From assembly GCF_026385475.1 (NCBI RefSeq), contig NZ_JANIDW010000001.1:372001-436000 (forward strand): a DNA stretch of 64,000 nt. Direction: 5' to 3'. Position 1 is the stretch's first letter. Every line of letters begins with the position of its first letter. Shown one piece after another: positions 35,666-43,873 of the stretch. Made by a program: the position numbers and the translations under genes. This DNA is from Bombella saccharophila (GTDB lineage: Bacteria > Pseudomonadota > Alphaproteobacteria > Acetobacterales > Acetobacteraceae). The notes under the pieces were generated by a model. The model saw only the letters and a list, made by a program, of their open reading frames with translations, searched no databases and was not told the origin of the DNA.

Positions 35666-36901
35666 ATGAATAAAAGAAAGATATTAGTTACATTTGCGGG
35701 TCGTAAGGACCGTATGGGACTTTTAAAGAAGCATGTTTCGTCCTTATTAGATGCGGGGTTGTTGGATGAATGGCATGTTTGGGATTTTACAAGGACGGAA
35801 CAGGACCGTGCTTATATTTCATCACATTATGGTCCTGTACGTTTTTTAAGGCCGGAAGCGGGGTATCATTCTGTTGGGATGATAGAGCGTGGTGCAGAGC
35901 GAGATTATTCTTTTATGGCGGCATCAGATGTGCATGTCGCTATTAAAACAGCCGGGCATGATCAATTTTTGGAATATGTGATTGGGGGGTGGCAGAATCG
36001 TGGCTCGATGATTCGGCAGTTAGATGAGGCGGCTTTCTCAACTTATGAGCGGGGGGAGGGGCAATGTCTGCATCAAGCTAGTACGCCGTCTGTTTTATGT
36101 GGGCAGCTTAAAGATAAGCTACGGGTTTATCTGACGGATGAGGGTAAGCTTGGTGTCACTGTTTCTGGCTATAAATTCCCAGAACTGCCCTTGCGGGGTG
36201 ATATTGGGAAGGTAGAGATTTTTTTACGTGGTGGGTTCGGAAGCTCAATAGAACGTCTCAATCTATCAGAAAAAGTGAGCCGCTTTATTGGGGATAAAGG
36301 GTGCCAGAAGCCATATTGGCAGGCTTATCAATATTATGTGGAGCGTTATGAGGCGTATAAAGAGGCCATTTTCTTAAAATGTGATGATGATATTATTTAT
36401 CTGCAAGAAGAGCGGGTGGCTGACTTTATACGCTGTATTGAAGAGCGAACCGATAAATTCCTCATCTCAGCCAATGTCGTGAATAATGGTGTCTGTGCTT
36501 ATCTTCAGCAACAAGCCGGGCATTTGCCGCAGGCTCTTGGGGCTTTTGAAAATCCTGAACAGGGCTTTGGAGGGACCTTATGGCAAGATGGGCAAAAAGC
36601 TTATAACTTGCACCGTCATTTTATAGCGCAAGGTAAGCCTTCTTTTCCGTTAGGGGAGGCTTTGATGGATGTGGAGGCGCGTCTTTCCATCAATTTCATC
36701 GGTTGGCGGGGAGAGATGTTGCGTTACATGCAAATAACGCCGCAAGATGACGATGAGCATATGCTAAGCGTTGTTCTGCCACGGTTTCTTGGTAAAAAGG
36801 TGGCGATTTTCTCGGACTTCATGGTCAGCCATCTCAGCTTCTTCCCGCAAGAAGCCGCTGTGAAAGCTGATGAAATCATCAAGCTGTATGATACTGCATA
36901 A
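35666..36901 (+). CDS. Glycosyltransferase-like protein with inserted PF12248-like domain
   Basis: This 411-residue cytoplasmic protein starts with KILVTFAGRKDRMGLL and carries KCDDDIIYL (238-246), a DxD-type motif of GT-A glycosyltransferases, where aspartates bind the metal and nucleotide sugar. Between these parts, residues about 78-197 resemble the farnesoic acid O-methyltransferase-like (PF12248) beta domain of animal proteins: DVHVAIKTAG, EYVIGGWQNRGSMIR (103-117) and VYLTDEGKLGVTVSG. That domain is thought to bind ligands, not to catalyse methylation. The gene is AT-richer than its neighbours, with an AAGGAAGGG site 12 bases before the ATG. It ends six bases from a tRNA-Arg gene. Acceptor and donor are unknown; transfer from elsewhere is possible. 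Confidence 0.65.
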   Translation: MNKRKILVTFAGRKDRMGLLKKHVSSLLDAGLLDEWHVWDFTRTEQDRAYISSHYGPVRFLRPEAGYHSVGMIERGAERDYSFMAASDVHVAIKTAGHDQFLEYVIGGWQNRGSMIRQLDEAAFSTYERGEGQCLHQASTPSVLCGQLKDKLRVYLTDEGKLGVTVSGYKFPELPLRGDIGKVEIFLRGGFGSSIERLNLSEKVSRFIGDKGCQKPYWQAYQYYVERYEAYKEAIFLKCDDDIIYLQEERVADFIRCIEERTDKFLISANVVNNGVCAYLQQQAGHLPQALGAFENPEQGFGGTLWQDGQKAYNLHRHFIAQGKPSFPLGEALMDVEARLSINFIGWRGEMLRYMQITPQDDDEHMLSVVLPRFLGKKVAIFSDFMVSHLSFFPQEAAVKADEIIKLYDTA

Positions 36902-36907
36902 GGAGAT

Positions 36908-36984
36908 TGGTGCACCCGGGAGGACTCGAACCTCCAACCCCCAGATTCGTAGTCTGGTGCTCTATCCAATTGAGCTACGGGTGC
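36908..36984 (-). tRNA. tRNA-Arg (anticodon ACG), copy 2 in transcript order
   Basis: This 77-base tRNA is on the minus strand and has the 3' CCA encoded. It has a perfect 7-bp acceptor stem (GCACCCG/CGGGTGC), the D stem GCTC/GAGC, anticodon stem CCAGA/TCTGG with loop CTACGAA giving anticodon ACG, and T stem GGAGG/CCTCC with loop TTCGAGT. A34 would be edited to inosine to read CGU, CGC and CGA. It is identical to the copy at 37015-37091, 30 bp away. Confidence 0.97.
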
Positions 36985-37014
36985 AATGCCCGATTACACC
37001 GGGGCATGAACCAC
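36985..37014 (-). other. Hairpin-forming spacer between the two tRNA-Arg genes
   Basis: The 30-bp spacer contains ATGCCC and GGGCAT arms on the transcribed strand, so the precursor would fold a hairpin between the two tRNAs. It may guide RNase processing. Confidence 0.4.
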
Positions 37015-37091
37015 TGGTGCACCCGGGAGGACTCGAACCTCCAACCCCCAGATTCGTAGTCTGGTGCTCTATCCAATTGAGCTACGGGTGC
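37015..37091 (-). tRNA. tRNA-Arg (anticodon ACG), copy 1 in transcript order
   Basis: It is identical base for base to the tRNA at 36908-36984, including the encoded CCA. The pair is transcribed toward the glycosyltransferase-like gene and probably from one promoter in the 37092-37185 interval. Tandem identical copies indicate a recent duplication or gene conversion. Confidence 0.97.
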
Positions 37092-37132
37092 GCTGTGTTG
37101 AGGAGGCTTCTATCCGGTCTTGTAGGAAGGTG

Positions 37133-37175
37133 CAACCCTACTGAAAGGCTTTTTTATATATTTTCAGTAGGGTTG
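37133..37175. repeat. Perfect 14-bp inverted repeat upstream of the tRNA-Arg pair
   Basis: CAACCCTACTGAAA (37133-37146) and TTTCAGTAGGGTTG (37162-37175) are exact complements around a 15-nt AT-rich loop. The repeat lies between the lipoprotein stop and the tRNA 5' end. No T-run follows on either strand, but the loop itself is T-rich. It is the longest perfect dyad I found in the window and may be a terminator of the lipoprotein transcript or a control element. Confidence 0.6.
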
Positions 37176-37185
37176 GTGGTGGGAT

Positions 37186-37563
37186 TTAGCGGCGCGTTAA
37201 GGTGATATGGGCGTGGCAGCGTGGGGTTGTAAAGTTCCCGCCAATGGCTGTCCCGACCGGGTAACCCTCAAAAACCTGCCGATAGGGTGTGTTGTTCATC
37301 CCTTGGTCAACGAGTTCTGCATGATAGCTTTGTTGGCCTTGCTGATACGTGCCGCGCAGGACGGAGGATGTCATACCGGGGTTAAAGACAATATCCTTCC
37401 CACGGATGCGCAGAGAAGAGACATTCTTTGTAGGGCAGATTCCTTCATCCGTAACAAGCTTACCCACCCATGTGCCATATGGGTCATGCGCAGGGTCTGG
37501 CAGGGAGGAGCAAGCACCAAGGAGGACAAGACCAAAGAGATAGGGGAGAGGAGTAAGACGCAT
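37186..37563 (-). CDS. Small lipoprotein of unknown function
   Basis: This is a 125-residue predicted outer- or inner-membrane lipoprotein. The N-terminus MRLTPLPYLFGLVLLGACSS is a lipoprotein signal with lipobox LGAC. The mature part is about 105 residues with features of a small beta-structure (YGTWVGKLVTDEGICP, GTYQQGQQSYHAELVDQG) and two cysteines outside the lipobox (in GICP and PRCH) that could form a disulfide. An ATG 21 bases upstream is possible, but neither start has a good ribosome binding site; the one chosen gives the cleaner signal. I do not recognise the family. Confidence 0.75.
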   Translation of the reverse strand: MRLTPLPYLFGLVLLGACSSLPDPAHDPYGTWVGKLVTDEGICPTKNVSSLRIRGKDIVFNPGMTSSVLRGTYQQGQQSYHAELVDQGMNNTPYRQVFEGYPVGTAIGGNFTTPRCHAHITLTRR

Positions 37564-37653
37564 AGGCAAGACTCGAAATTGCATTTTTAGGATAAAGCCG
37601 CTGGAAAATAAGGATGACCTTGGCGGCCTGTCGTCCTATAGAGATAGCACGAA

Positions 37654-39288
37654 ATGACTATTGTGCCATATCCAGCAGGCGAGGCCCGGACCGTGACGCA
37701 GAAAAGCGCAGAGACTCTTCACCATCTTGATGAAACCCTCCATGAGGACCGTATCCTGATTTTGGATTTCGGTAGCCAAGTGACCCAGCTCATCGCCCGG
37801 CGCGTGCGGGAAAGTGGCGTTTATTGCGAGATATGGCCTTTTACCTCCACATTGGAGAAGATTCGCGCTTTTAACCCGCGTGGGATTATCCTCTCTGGTA
37901 GTCCCGCTAGTGTGCGTGATGATAATGCACCAACCCTACCAGATGGTGTGTTGGAGCTTGGCCGCCCTATTTTAGGAATCTGCTACGGCCAGCAAGTATT
38001 GTGCCACACACTTGGCGGGCGTGTGGAGACGCATGATCATCGTGAGTTTGGCCGCGCTTATATTGATGTCGCGGAGGAATGTGCGCTCTTTCATGGCCTG
38101 TGGGCACAAGGTGGGCGTGAGCAAGTATGGATGAGCCATGGGGACCGCGTTACGGCTCTCCCCCCCGGGTTTAAGGCCGTTGCTTATTCCGAAGGTGCGC
38201 CATTTGCCATCATCGCTAATGAGGAACGGCGAATCTATGGCGTGCAATTCCACCCGGAGGTTGTTCATACCCCCCACGGGGCGGAGCTGATTCGCAACTT
38301 TACGCATGATGTGGCGGGCTGTTCTGGCACATGGACAATGGCGGGTTTTCGTGACCTAGAGATTGCCCGCATCCGCAAGCAGGTGGGTGATGGCAAGGTG
38401 ATTTGTGGCCTATCTGGTGGGGTGGATAGCTCTGTTGCGGCGAAGTTGATCCATGATGCGATTGGCGATCAGCTAACCTGCATCTTCGTGGATCCCGGTA
38501 TTTTACGGGCCGGGGAAGCGGATGAGGTGGTAAAGACCTTTCGAGATCGCTTTAACATTCAGCTCGTTCATCGGGATGCTTCCGACTTGTTCCTCGGTGA
38601 GTTGGCAGGGGTTACGGACCCGGAGGTAAAGCGTAAGACCATTGGCCGCTTGTTCATTGAGGTGTTTGAGCAAGAGGCAGCGAAGCTGGGGGGCGCACAA
38701 TTCCTCGCGCAAGGGACATTGTACCCGGATGTGATTGAGAGTGTCAGCTTTAATGGTGGGCCATCTGTGACGATTAAGTCCCATCATAATGTGGGTGGCT
38801 TGCCAGAGCGGATGAATATGGAGTTGGTTGAGCCGCTGCGTGAACTCTTTAAGGATGAGGTGCGTGCTTTAGGCCGTGAGATTGGCGTGCCAGAGCATAT
38901 TGTGGGGCGGCATCCCTTCCCCGGGCCGGGGCTGGCTATTCGCATCCCCGGGGATATCACGCGGGAGAAGCTGGACCTTTTACGCAAGGTAGATAGCATC
39001 TATCTGGAGGAAATCCGTAAGGCTGGCTTGTATGACGAGATTTGGCAGGCTTTTGCTGTCCTGCTGCCTGTGCGTACAGTCGGTGTGATGGGTGATGACC
39101 GCACTTACGACCAAGCTTGCGCCTTGCGTGCCGTCACTAGCACGGATGGCATGACGGCGGAGGTCTATCCTTTTAGCTTCGAGTTCCTCAACCGTGTTGC
39201 AGGGCGCATCGTGAATGAAGTCCGCGGTATTAATCGCGTAACTTACGACATCACCTCCAAACCCCCAGGCACGATCGAATGGGAGTGA
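37654..39288 (+). CDS. guaA: GMP synthase (glutamine-hydrolysing)
   Basis: This 544-residue enzyme converts XMP to GMP using glutamine and ATP. The N-terminal class I glutamine amidotransferase domain (to about 230) has the nucleophile in [10 protein letters not shown] and the His-Glu pair in [12 protein letters not shown]. The ATP-pyrophosphatase domain has the P-loop [10 protein letters not shown], and the C-terminal dimerisation domain ends KPPGTIEWE. The first 30 residues exceed the E. coli protein; a GTG at 37693 with GAGG upstream is an alternative start nearer family length. No guanine riboswitch is visible. Transcribed alone. Confidence 0.97.
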   Translation: MTIVPYPAGEARTVTQKSAETLHHLDETLHEDRILILDFGSQVTQLIARRVRESGVYCEIWPFTSTLEKIRAFNPRGIILSGSPASVRDDNAPTLPDGVLELGRPILGICYGQQVLCHTLGGRVETHDHREFGRAYIDVAEECALFHGLWAQGGREQVWMSHGDRVTALPPGFKAVAYSEGAPFAIIANEERRIYGVQFHPEVVHTPHGAELIRNFTHDVAGCSGTWTMAGFRDLEIARIRKQVGDGKVICGLSGGVDSSVAAKLIHDAIGDQLTCIFVDPGILRAGEADEVVKTFRDRFNIQLVHRDASDLFLGELAGVTDPEVKRKTIGRLFIEVFEQEAAKLGGAQFLAQGTLYPDVIESVSFNGGPSVTIKSHHNVGGLPERMNMELVEPLRELFKDEVRALGREIGVPEHIVGRHPFPGPGLAIRIPGDITREKLDLLRKVDSIYLEEIRKAGLYDEIWQAFAVLLPVRTVGVMGDDRTYDQACALRAVTSTDGMTAEVYPFSFEFLNRVAGRIVNEVRGINRVTYDITSKPPGTIEWE

Positions 39289-39329
39289 GCGGGGCATAAC
39301 GCCGTGCAGAGGGGTGTTTTATGTCTTCC

Positions 39330-39362
39330 AACCCTGCCCCGCTTTTCTGGCAGGGCAGGGTT
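39330..39362 (+). other. Strong hairpin after guaA
   Basis: AACCCTGCCC and GGGCAGGGTT form a perfect 10-bp stem 41 bp after the guaA stop. No T-run follows, so it is not a textbook terminator, but it may end or stabilise the guaA message. Its position also argues against the upstream in-frame ATG (39321) of the next gene. Confidence 0.5.
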
Positions 39363-39443
39363 GCTCTCTATAAGGGCATTTTTTGGGGGAATGAGGGTGA
39401 ATACGGCTTGCCCAAATGCTCATCCCTTGGCAGGGATAAGGGG

Positions 39444-40319
39444 ATGAGAGTGTTTGTTCCTTTTTCCCACAAGTTATTTAAGCAAGGGGTTGTGCCCTTT
39501 GCGGTGGTGGCCTTGTCACTTGGGGGGCCTGCTTATGGGGTGGGGCAGGAGCAAGACGAGTCTCAAAAAAACCATCGCGTTCATCACCATGGCAAACATC
39601 ATGCAGGGGCGCAGGCTCATGCAAAGGGAGATGTTGCCGTTGGTAAGGGGCACACCCGCGCAACAAAGCATGGGAGTGTCCATCATCGTGCGTTGGAGCG
39701 TAAGGCGGCCGCTGCTGCAGCGGCGGCAAGTGCTGCAAAAGCTGCTCATTCTGCTCCGCCAGCCGTGCCCGATAATATAGGGACGGAGACGAAATTGCCG
39801 CTCCCACGTTTTGCCTCTATGCGGGCGGACCGTGTGTATATGCGGCGTGGCCCAGGCGAGCGGTACCCGATTGATTGGGTGTATCATCGTCGTGGGTATC
39901 CGGTAAAAATTGAGCGTGAATTTGGCGTCTGGCGTCTTGTAGAGGACTCAGATGGCCAGAAGGGATGGGTCCATCAGGTCACACTGCATGGCAGCCGTTC
40001 CTTCCTTATACCTGGCTCCTCGTCCTATGATGAGGATGCGTCTAAAGTTTCGATCACGGGGCATGCTGATTCTCGTATTGTGGCCTATCGGTCCGCGGGA
40101 GAGGTAGCACGGGGTCAGAATCGTGACGTCCCGCTGATGAGCTCGGAGAAGCCTGATCATAAGATTGTTGCCTTGCTAGAGCCTGGCACGGTTGGAAAGA
40201 TTAAGGCTTGTCCACAGGGTTTATCATGGTGTCATGTTACAGTCAGGGGCTATGACGGGTGGGTTGAACGCCGCCTGTTATGGGGGCTTCTACCCGATGA
40301 AATCATTCAGCCTGACTGA
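39444..40319 (+). CDS. Exported SH3-like domain protein
   Basis: This is a 291-residue protein with an N-terminal signal peptide (MRVFVPFSHKLFKQG then a hydrophobic core ending GGPAYG). A His/Lys/Ala-rich low-complexity segment follows (about 35-105, including NHRVHHHGKHHAG and a run of seven Ala). Then come two bacterial SH3-like domains, the first with MRADRVYMRRGPGERYPIDW and GWVHQVTLHG, the second ending VRGYDGWVERRLLWG. Such domains often bind cell-wall peptides or act in periplasmic assembly. The frame is open from 39321, but that start lies ahead of a hairpin and lacks a signal sequence; the ATG at 39444 is preferred. It lies 24 bp before pyk, so co-transcription is likely. Confidence 0.82.
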   Translation: MRVFVPFSHKLFKQGVVPFAVVALSLGGPAYGVGQEQDESQKNHRVHHHGKHHAGAQAHAKGDVAVGKGHTRATKHGSVHHRALERKAAAAAAAASAAKAAHSAPPAVPDNIGTETKLPLPRFASMRADRVYMRRGPGERYPIDWVYHRRGYPVKIEREFGVWRLVEDSDGQKGWVHQVTLHGSRSFLIPGSSSYDEDASKVSITGHADSRIVAYRSAGEVARGQNRDVPLMSSEKPDHKIVALLEPGTVGKIKACPQGLSWCHVTVRGYDGWVERRLLWGLLPDEIIQPD

Positions 40320-40343
40320 CCAAATGAAAAGTCGAGGAATGTT

Positions 40344-41708
40344 ATGACAGCCAACATCCATCATCGCCGCACGCGGATTGTTGCGACCCTCGGGCCGGCT
40401 TCACAGACTGCTGAGCAGATTCTTAATCTTGCTAAGACTGGTGTGAATGTTTTCCGCCTGAACTTCTCCCACGGTGCTCATGATGAGCATGCCGCCCGCC
40501 ACAAAGCTGTGCGCGAGGCTGAGGCCAAGCTGGGGCGTCCTCTGGCTGTTCTGGCGGACTTCCAGGGCCCCAAATTGCGCGTTGGCGTGTTTAAAGACGG
40601 GCCGGTTGAGTTGAAGGTCGGGCAGAAGTTTAACCTAGACCTTGATAAGGCTCCGGGTGATGCTCATCGCGTTAACTTGCCACACCCAGAGATTATCTCT
40701 GCTATTGATGTCGGTCATCGTCTGTTGCTGGATGATGGTAAGCTGGCCCTGCGTGTCACTAAGAAGAACAAAGACTCTCTGGAGACTGAGGTCCTCGTTG
40801 GTGGGAAGCTTTCCGAGCGTAAGGGCGTGAACGTCCCTGACGTTGCTCTGCCAATCCCTGCTCTGACAGAGAAGGACCATAAGGACCTTCAATTCGCCCT
40901 TTCCATCGGGGTGGATTTGATTGCCCTCTCCTTCGTGCAGCGTCCGGCTGATATTCAAGAAGCACGCGACATCGTTAAGGGCCGCGCTTGGATCATCACC
41001 AAGCTGGAAAAACCACAAGCTGTTGAGTGCCTTGAGGAAATCATCCGTCTCTCTGATGGTCTGATGGTGGCTCGTGGGGACCTTGGTGTGGAGCTGCCTG
41101 CTGAGGATGTGCCTGTGATTCAGAAGCGCGCCATTAATGAGGCACGCCGTCAGGGTCGCCCGGTCATCGTGGCAACACAGATGATGGAGAGCATGATCTC
41201 CAGCCCAGTGGCAACGCGCGCAGAAGTCTCTGACGTTGCAAATGCCGTTTATGATGGTGCCGATGCTGTTATGCTCTCTGCTGAGAGTGCGGCTGGCTCT
41301 TTCGGGCCGGAAGCTGTGGCAACGATGGTGCGTGTCACCTCCCGCGTGGAGCAGGACCCAGAATGGCGCGCCCGTATGGACCGTATGCGCCCGGTTGCTG
41401 AGCATACCATCCAAGGGGCACAGGCTAAGTCTGCCTTTGATGTAGCGCGTAATGCGCGTGCGGAGGCTCTGGCTGTGCATACAGAGAATGGCCGTAGTGC
41501 TGTGCTGGTCTCTCGTGAGCGTCCGCATGAGCCTGTTGTGGCTCTGACCAACGCGGAGACATCACGTCGTCTCTGTGTGGTGTGGGGTGTGTTCCCGAAG
41601 GTTGTCTCCAGCAAGGATGATGTGAAGGCTGTTGGCGAGTTCGCTAAGAGCGGTGAGCATGTTGTTCTGCTCGACAGCTCCAAGAACCTGCGTATTGTTA
41701 AGGTCTAA
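40344..41708 (+). CDS. pyk: Pyruvate kinase
   Basis: This 454-residue glycolytic enzyme makes pyruvate and ATP from phosphoenolpyruvate and ADP. Motifs: RRTRIVATLGPAS, NVFRLNFSHG, ADFQGPKLRVG, the catalytic ITKLEKPQAVE with its active-site Lys, MVARGDLGVELP and VATQMMESMI. The C-terminal domain is slightly short relative to E. coli PykF (470). GAGGA lies five bases before the ATG. Two hairpins follow, the second a strong terminator. In acetic acid bacteria, glycolysis is often incomplete, so the enzyme probably serves the Entner-Doudoroff or lower glycolytic route; this is inference. Confidence 0.96.
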   Translation: MTANIHHRRTRIVATLGPASQTAEQILNLAKTGVNVFRLNFSHGAHDEHAARHKAVREAEAKLGRPLAVLADFQGPKLRVGVFKDGPVELKVGQKFNLDLDKAPGDAHRVNLPHPEIISAIDVGHRLLLDDGKLALRVTKKNKDSLETEVLVGGKLSERKGVNVPDVALPIPALTEKDHKDLQFALSIGVDLIALSFVQRPADIQEARDIVKGRAWIITKLEKPQAVECLEEIIRLSDGLMVARGDLGVELPAEDVPVIQKRAINEARRQGRPVIVATQMMESMISSPVATRAEVSDVANAVYDGADAVMLSAESAAGSFGPEAVATMVRVTSRVEQDPEWRARMDRMRPVAEHTIQGAQAKSAFDVARNARAEALAVHTENGRSAVLVSRERPHEPVVALTNAETSRRLCVVWGVFPKVVSSKDDVKAVGEFAKSGEHVVLLDSSKNLRIVKV

Positions 41709-41727
41709 TCCCTACGGATTGCAGGTT

Positions 41728-41761
41728 ATCACCTCTGATGGTTTCAGTCGTCAGAGGTGAT
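41728..41761 (+). other. Hairpin after pyk, ahead of the terminator
   Basis: ATCACCTCTGA and TCAGAGGTGAT form a perfect 11-bp stem with a 12-nt loop and no T-run. It precedes the true terminator by a few bases and may protect the pyk mRNA from 3' exonucleases. Confidence 0.55.
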
Positions 41762-41767
41762 GAGACT

Positions 41768-41809
41768 AAAAGCCCCCGGCAGGGTTCATCCTCTGCTGGG
41801 GGCTTTTTT
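41768..41809 (+). terminator. Terminator of pyk, probably bidirectional
   Basis: AAAAGCCCCC and GGGGGCTTTT with inner pairs (CAG/CTG) are followed by a T-run. The opposite strand also shows TTTT after the stem, so it can serve the convergent tyrA transcript. Confidence 0.92.
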
Positions 41810-41838
41810 ATAATGGGGTCGTTATAGCGTGAGGGCGG

Positions 41839-42732
41839 TTAGTTTTGGGGCTCTGGCATCAAGCCGCGCCGAATATGCCGCCCGCGTTGGAGGTTTTGCA
41901 TTATGGCCTCGCTATCATCTTCTTGAATGGCTTTAACCATGCGATGCGCATCTTCCTCAAACCGCTTAAATGTGGCGAGGAGGACATCTTTATTGGTCAG
42001 GAAAATATCGCGCCACATAATCGGGTCGGATGCTGCAATGCGTGTAAAATCCCGAAAGCCAGAGGCCGCATATTCTAACACATCAGTTTGTAGGTCAGCC
42101 GAAAGCCGGTCTGCCGTGTTGCAGATAGTAAAGGCCAGTAAATGCGGCAAATGGCTCACAATGGCACATACTTGGTCGTGATATTGGTCGGTCATTTGCC
42201 GTGTGCGTGCCCCACAGCGGTGCCAAAAGGCCTCCATAAGCGCGATGGCCTCCGGTGCAGTGCCGGGGGGTGGGATGAGGAGCGTCCAACGGTCCTCAAA
42301 TAAGGTGGCAAAGCCAGCATCCGGGCCGGAATATTCCGTCCCTGCCATAGGATGGGCAGGGATGTAGCTTACCCCCTCGGGTAGGAGAGCGTGTATCTCT
42401 GGCCCTAAGCTGCTGCGTACAGAGGCGACATCACTTAGAATAGAACCGGGCTTCATATGGGGGAGGATAGTGGCGGCAACAGCTCTAATAGCCCCTGTTG
42501 GGATGCACAGAATCACAAGGTCAGACTGCGCCGCTGCCGCGATGAGGTCGGTTGTGGTCTCATCAGCGATGTTCAGCGCGGTCACGCGGTGGAGAACAGC
42601 CTCTTGGCAGTCCGCAGCGATGAGCTTTTGGGCGAGCGTGCCTGTTTGTCGGGCGCGGCGGAGGATGGAGGAGCCAATTAATCCCGGCCCAATGATGGTT
42701 ATGGTCTTAAGGAGAGGGGGGGTATCAGCCAT
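41839..42732 (-). CDS. tyrA: Prephenate/arogenate dehydrogenase
   Basis: This 297-residue NAD(P)-dependent enzyme oxidatively decarboxylates prephenate or arogenate toward tyrosine. It shows the Rossmann nucleotide loop IIGPGLIGSSI (13-23), SDVASVRSSL and AHPMAGTEYSGPDA with the substrate-binding His, and SHLPHLLAF. There is no chorismate mutase or ACT domain, so it is the monofunctional form. The start directly follows the stop of hpnL with no spacer base, suggesting co-transcription with a hopanoid gene. pheA, the other branch of the pathway, begins at the far end of the window. Confidence 0.93.
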   Translation of the reverse strand: MADTPPLLKTITIIGPGLIGSSILRRARQTGTLAQKLIAADCQEAVLHRVTALNIADETTTDLIAAAAQSDLVILCIPTGAIRAVAATILPHMKPGSILSDVASVRSSLGPEIHALLPEGVSYIPAHPMAGTEYSGPDAGFATLFEDRWTLLIPPPGTAPEAIALMEAFWHRCGARTRQMTDQYHDQVCAIVSHLPHLLAFTICNTADRLSADLQTDVLEYAASGFRDFTRIAASDPIMWRDIFLTNKDVLLATFKRFEEDAHRMVKAIQEDDSEAIMQNLQRGRHIRRGLMPEPQN

Positions 42733-43725
42733 TTAGGAACGCCGCTTTAAATGCCGGAACTCATAGAGCTGCCATAAGAGTAGGACAGGGATGCCGATGA
42801 CAATATCCCGCCCACGGCGTAGTAGGGAAATGCTCATGGCGATGTCGGCATTAATACCAAAGAGATGCCCTAAAGCAACATAACCAGCCTCTTGCACACC
42901 TAAAGAGCCGGGGATGAAAAAGCCAGCAGACATAATCCCGCAGACAACACCTTCAATCGCTAACGCATTGAGAAAGCTGCAATGCGCGCCAAGGAGAATG
43001 ATGGAGAGCCACGTCATAAAAGCACTGCCCACCCAGCAGAGAAGGTGCATCCCTGCGCCTAGTCCGATGCGTGCCGGGTTACCCCATAAGCCTTCCATAT
43101 AGGATTGGAAGTTCTCAGTATTATCGGCAAGGACATCGCGCCATTCTGCGGAGATATGTTTGGCAAAAAAGCGTGCAAGGGCTTGCAGGGCGTTCCCGCT
43201 GCGTTGCTGTGTCCAAATAAAACCAGCCACCCCGCAGGTGAGAAACACCATCCCAATACCAAGCGGCCACATAAACCGCCCCGCATCGGCCTGACCAATC
43301 AGGCATAGGAGGGCGATGATGATAAAGACAATCTGGCCCAAAACTTCGGTTGTAATATCGACAATATTTGCGGCAATGCCTTCCATCCAGCTAATGGGCT
43401 GCTCATTGGTGGTATGGCGGGCATGGCCAGCGGTTGTGGCACGGATGCCAAGGAGCATCCCGCCGAGTTGGGAGAAAGGCAAGCAGGCCGCTGCGGCATC
43501 TCGTACAAAACGTGAGGCGGTTAGCCGGGTAAAACTAATATCGGGGATGCTGCTCTTCCATGCGAAGCCGAGAAGAAAATTGACAGCGAGTTGGCAGAGA
43601 AGCAGCAGAAAAAAGCCCGAGAGGCCAATTTTAGCAAGGCTTAGGAGAATCGGATGTATCCCAGCCCGCAAGGTGAGGATGCAAAAGAGGGTAATTCCTG
43701 CCAGAGACAGGATGTAGGGGAGCAT
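42733..43725 (-). CDS. hpnL: HpnL-like flippase-type membrane protein
   Basis: This 330-residue integral membrane protein with about eight hydrophobic segments belongs to the lysylphosphatidylglycerol synthase TM-region (UPF0104) superfamily. The late motif AGFFIPGSLGVQEAGYVAL matches the family's PG-LG-E signature. Position divergent from hpnA identifies it as the HpnL type, proposed to move hopanoids or their precursors between membrane leaflets. The frame opens at a TTG (43734); the ATG at 43725 with GAAG upstream is preferred. It is a distant relative of the N-terminal half of the MprF-like protein at 5550-7595. tyrA follows immediately. Confidence 0.85.
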   Translation of the reverse strand: MLPYILSLAGITLFCILTLRAGIHPILLSLAKIGLSGFFLLLLCQLAVNFLLGFAWKSSIPDISFTRLTASRFVRDAAAACLPFSQLGGMLLGIRATTAGHARHTTNEQPISWMEGIAANIVDITTEVLGQIVFIIIALLCLIGQADAGRFMWPLGIGMVFLTCGVAGFIWTQQRSGNALQALARFFAKHISAEWRDVLADNTENFQSYMEGLWGNPARIGLGAGMHLLCWVGSAFMTWLSIILLGAHCSFLNALAIEGVVCGIMSAGFFIPGSLGVQEAGYVALGHLFGINADIAMSISLLRRGRDIVIGIPVLLLWQLYEFRHLKRRS

Positions 43726-43873
43726 TTTCTTCAAGATGGCCGCCGCAAGTCAATTTAGTTTGACCCCTTCTAGGCTACTCTGGGGGGAAGGTCCAATCAG
43801 AGGGGGCTTTACCGGCTATGCAGTGGGGGCTTATATCCCTCAAGATAATGCTGGTAGGAAGGAAAGAGCGGTT

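Noticed and set aside
36908-37091. Direct repeat pair that could look like a CRISPR or attachment-site duplication
   Set aside because: Each unit folds as a complete tRNA-Arg; there are only two copies and no integrase is nearby.
37564-37653. Guanine riboswitch upstream of guaA
   Set aside because: The interval is too short and has no three-way-junction aptamer pattern.
39321-39443. N-terminal extension of the SH3-domain protein
   Set aside because: The extension covers a strong post-guaA hairpin and hides the signal peptide that begins at 39444.
39711-39745. GC-rich Ala-codon run in the SH3 protein as a repeat element
   Set aside because: It is a simple low-complexity linker coding for alanines within a normal reading frame.
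40635-41528. 297-residue open frame on the minus strand opposite pyk
   Set aside because: It is a codon-bias shadow of the pyruvate kinase gene; the translation has no domain-like character.
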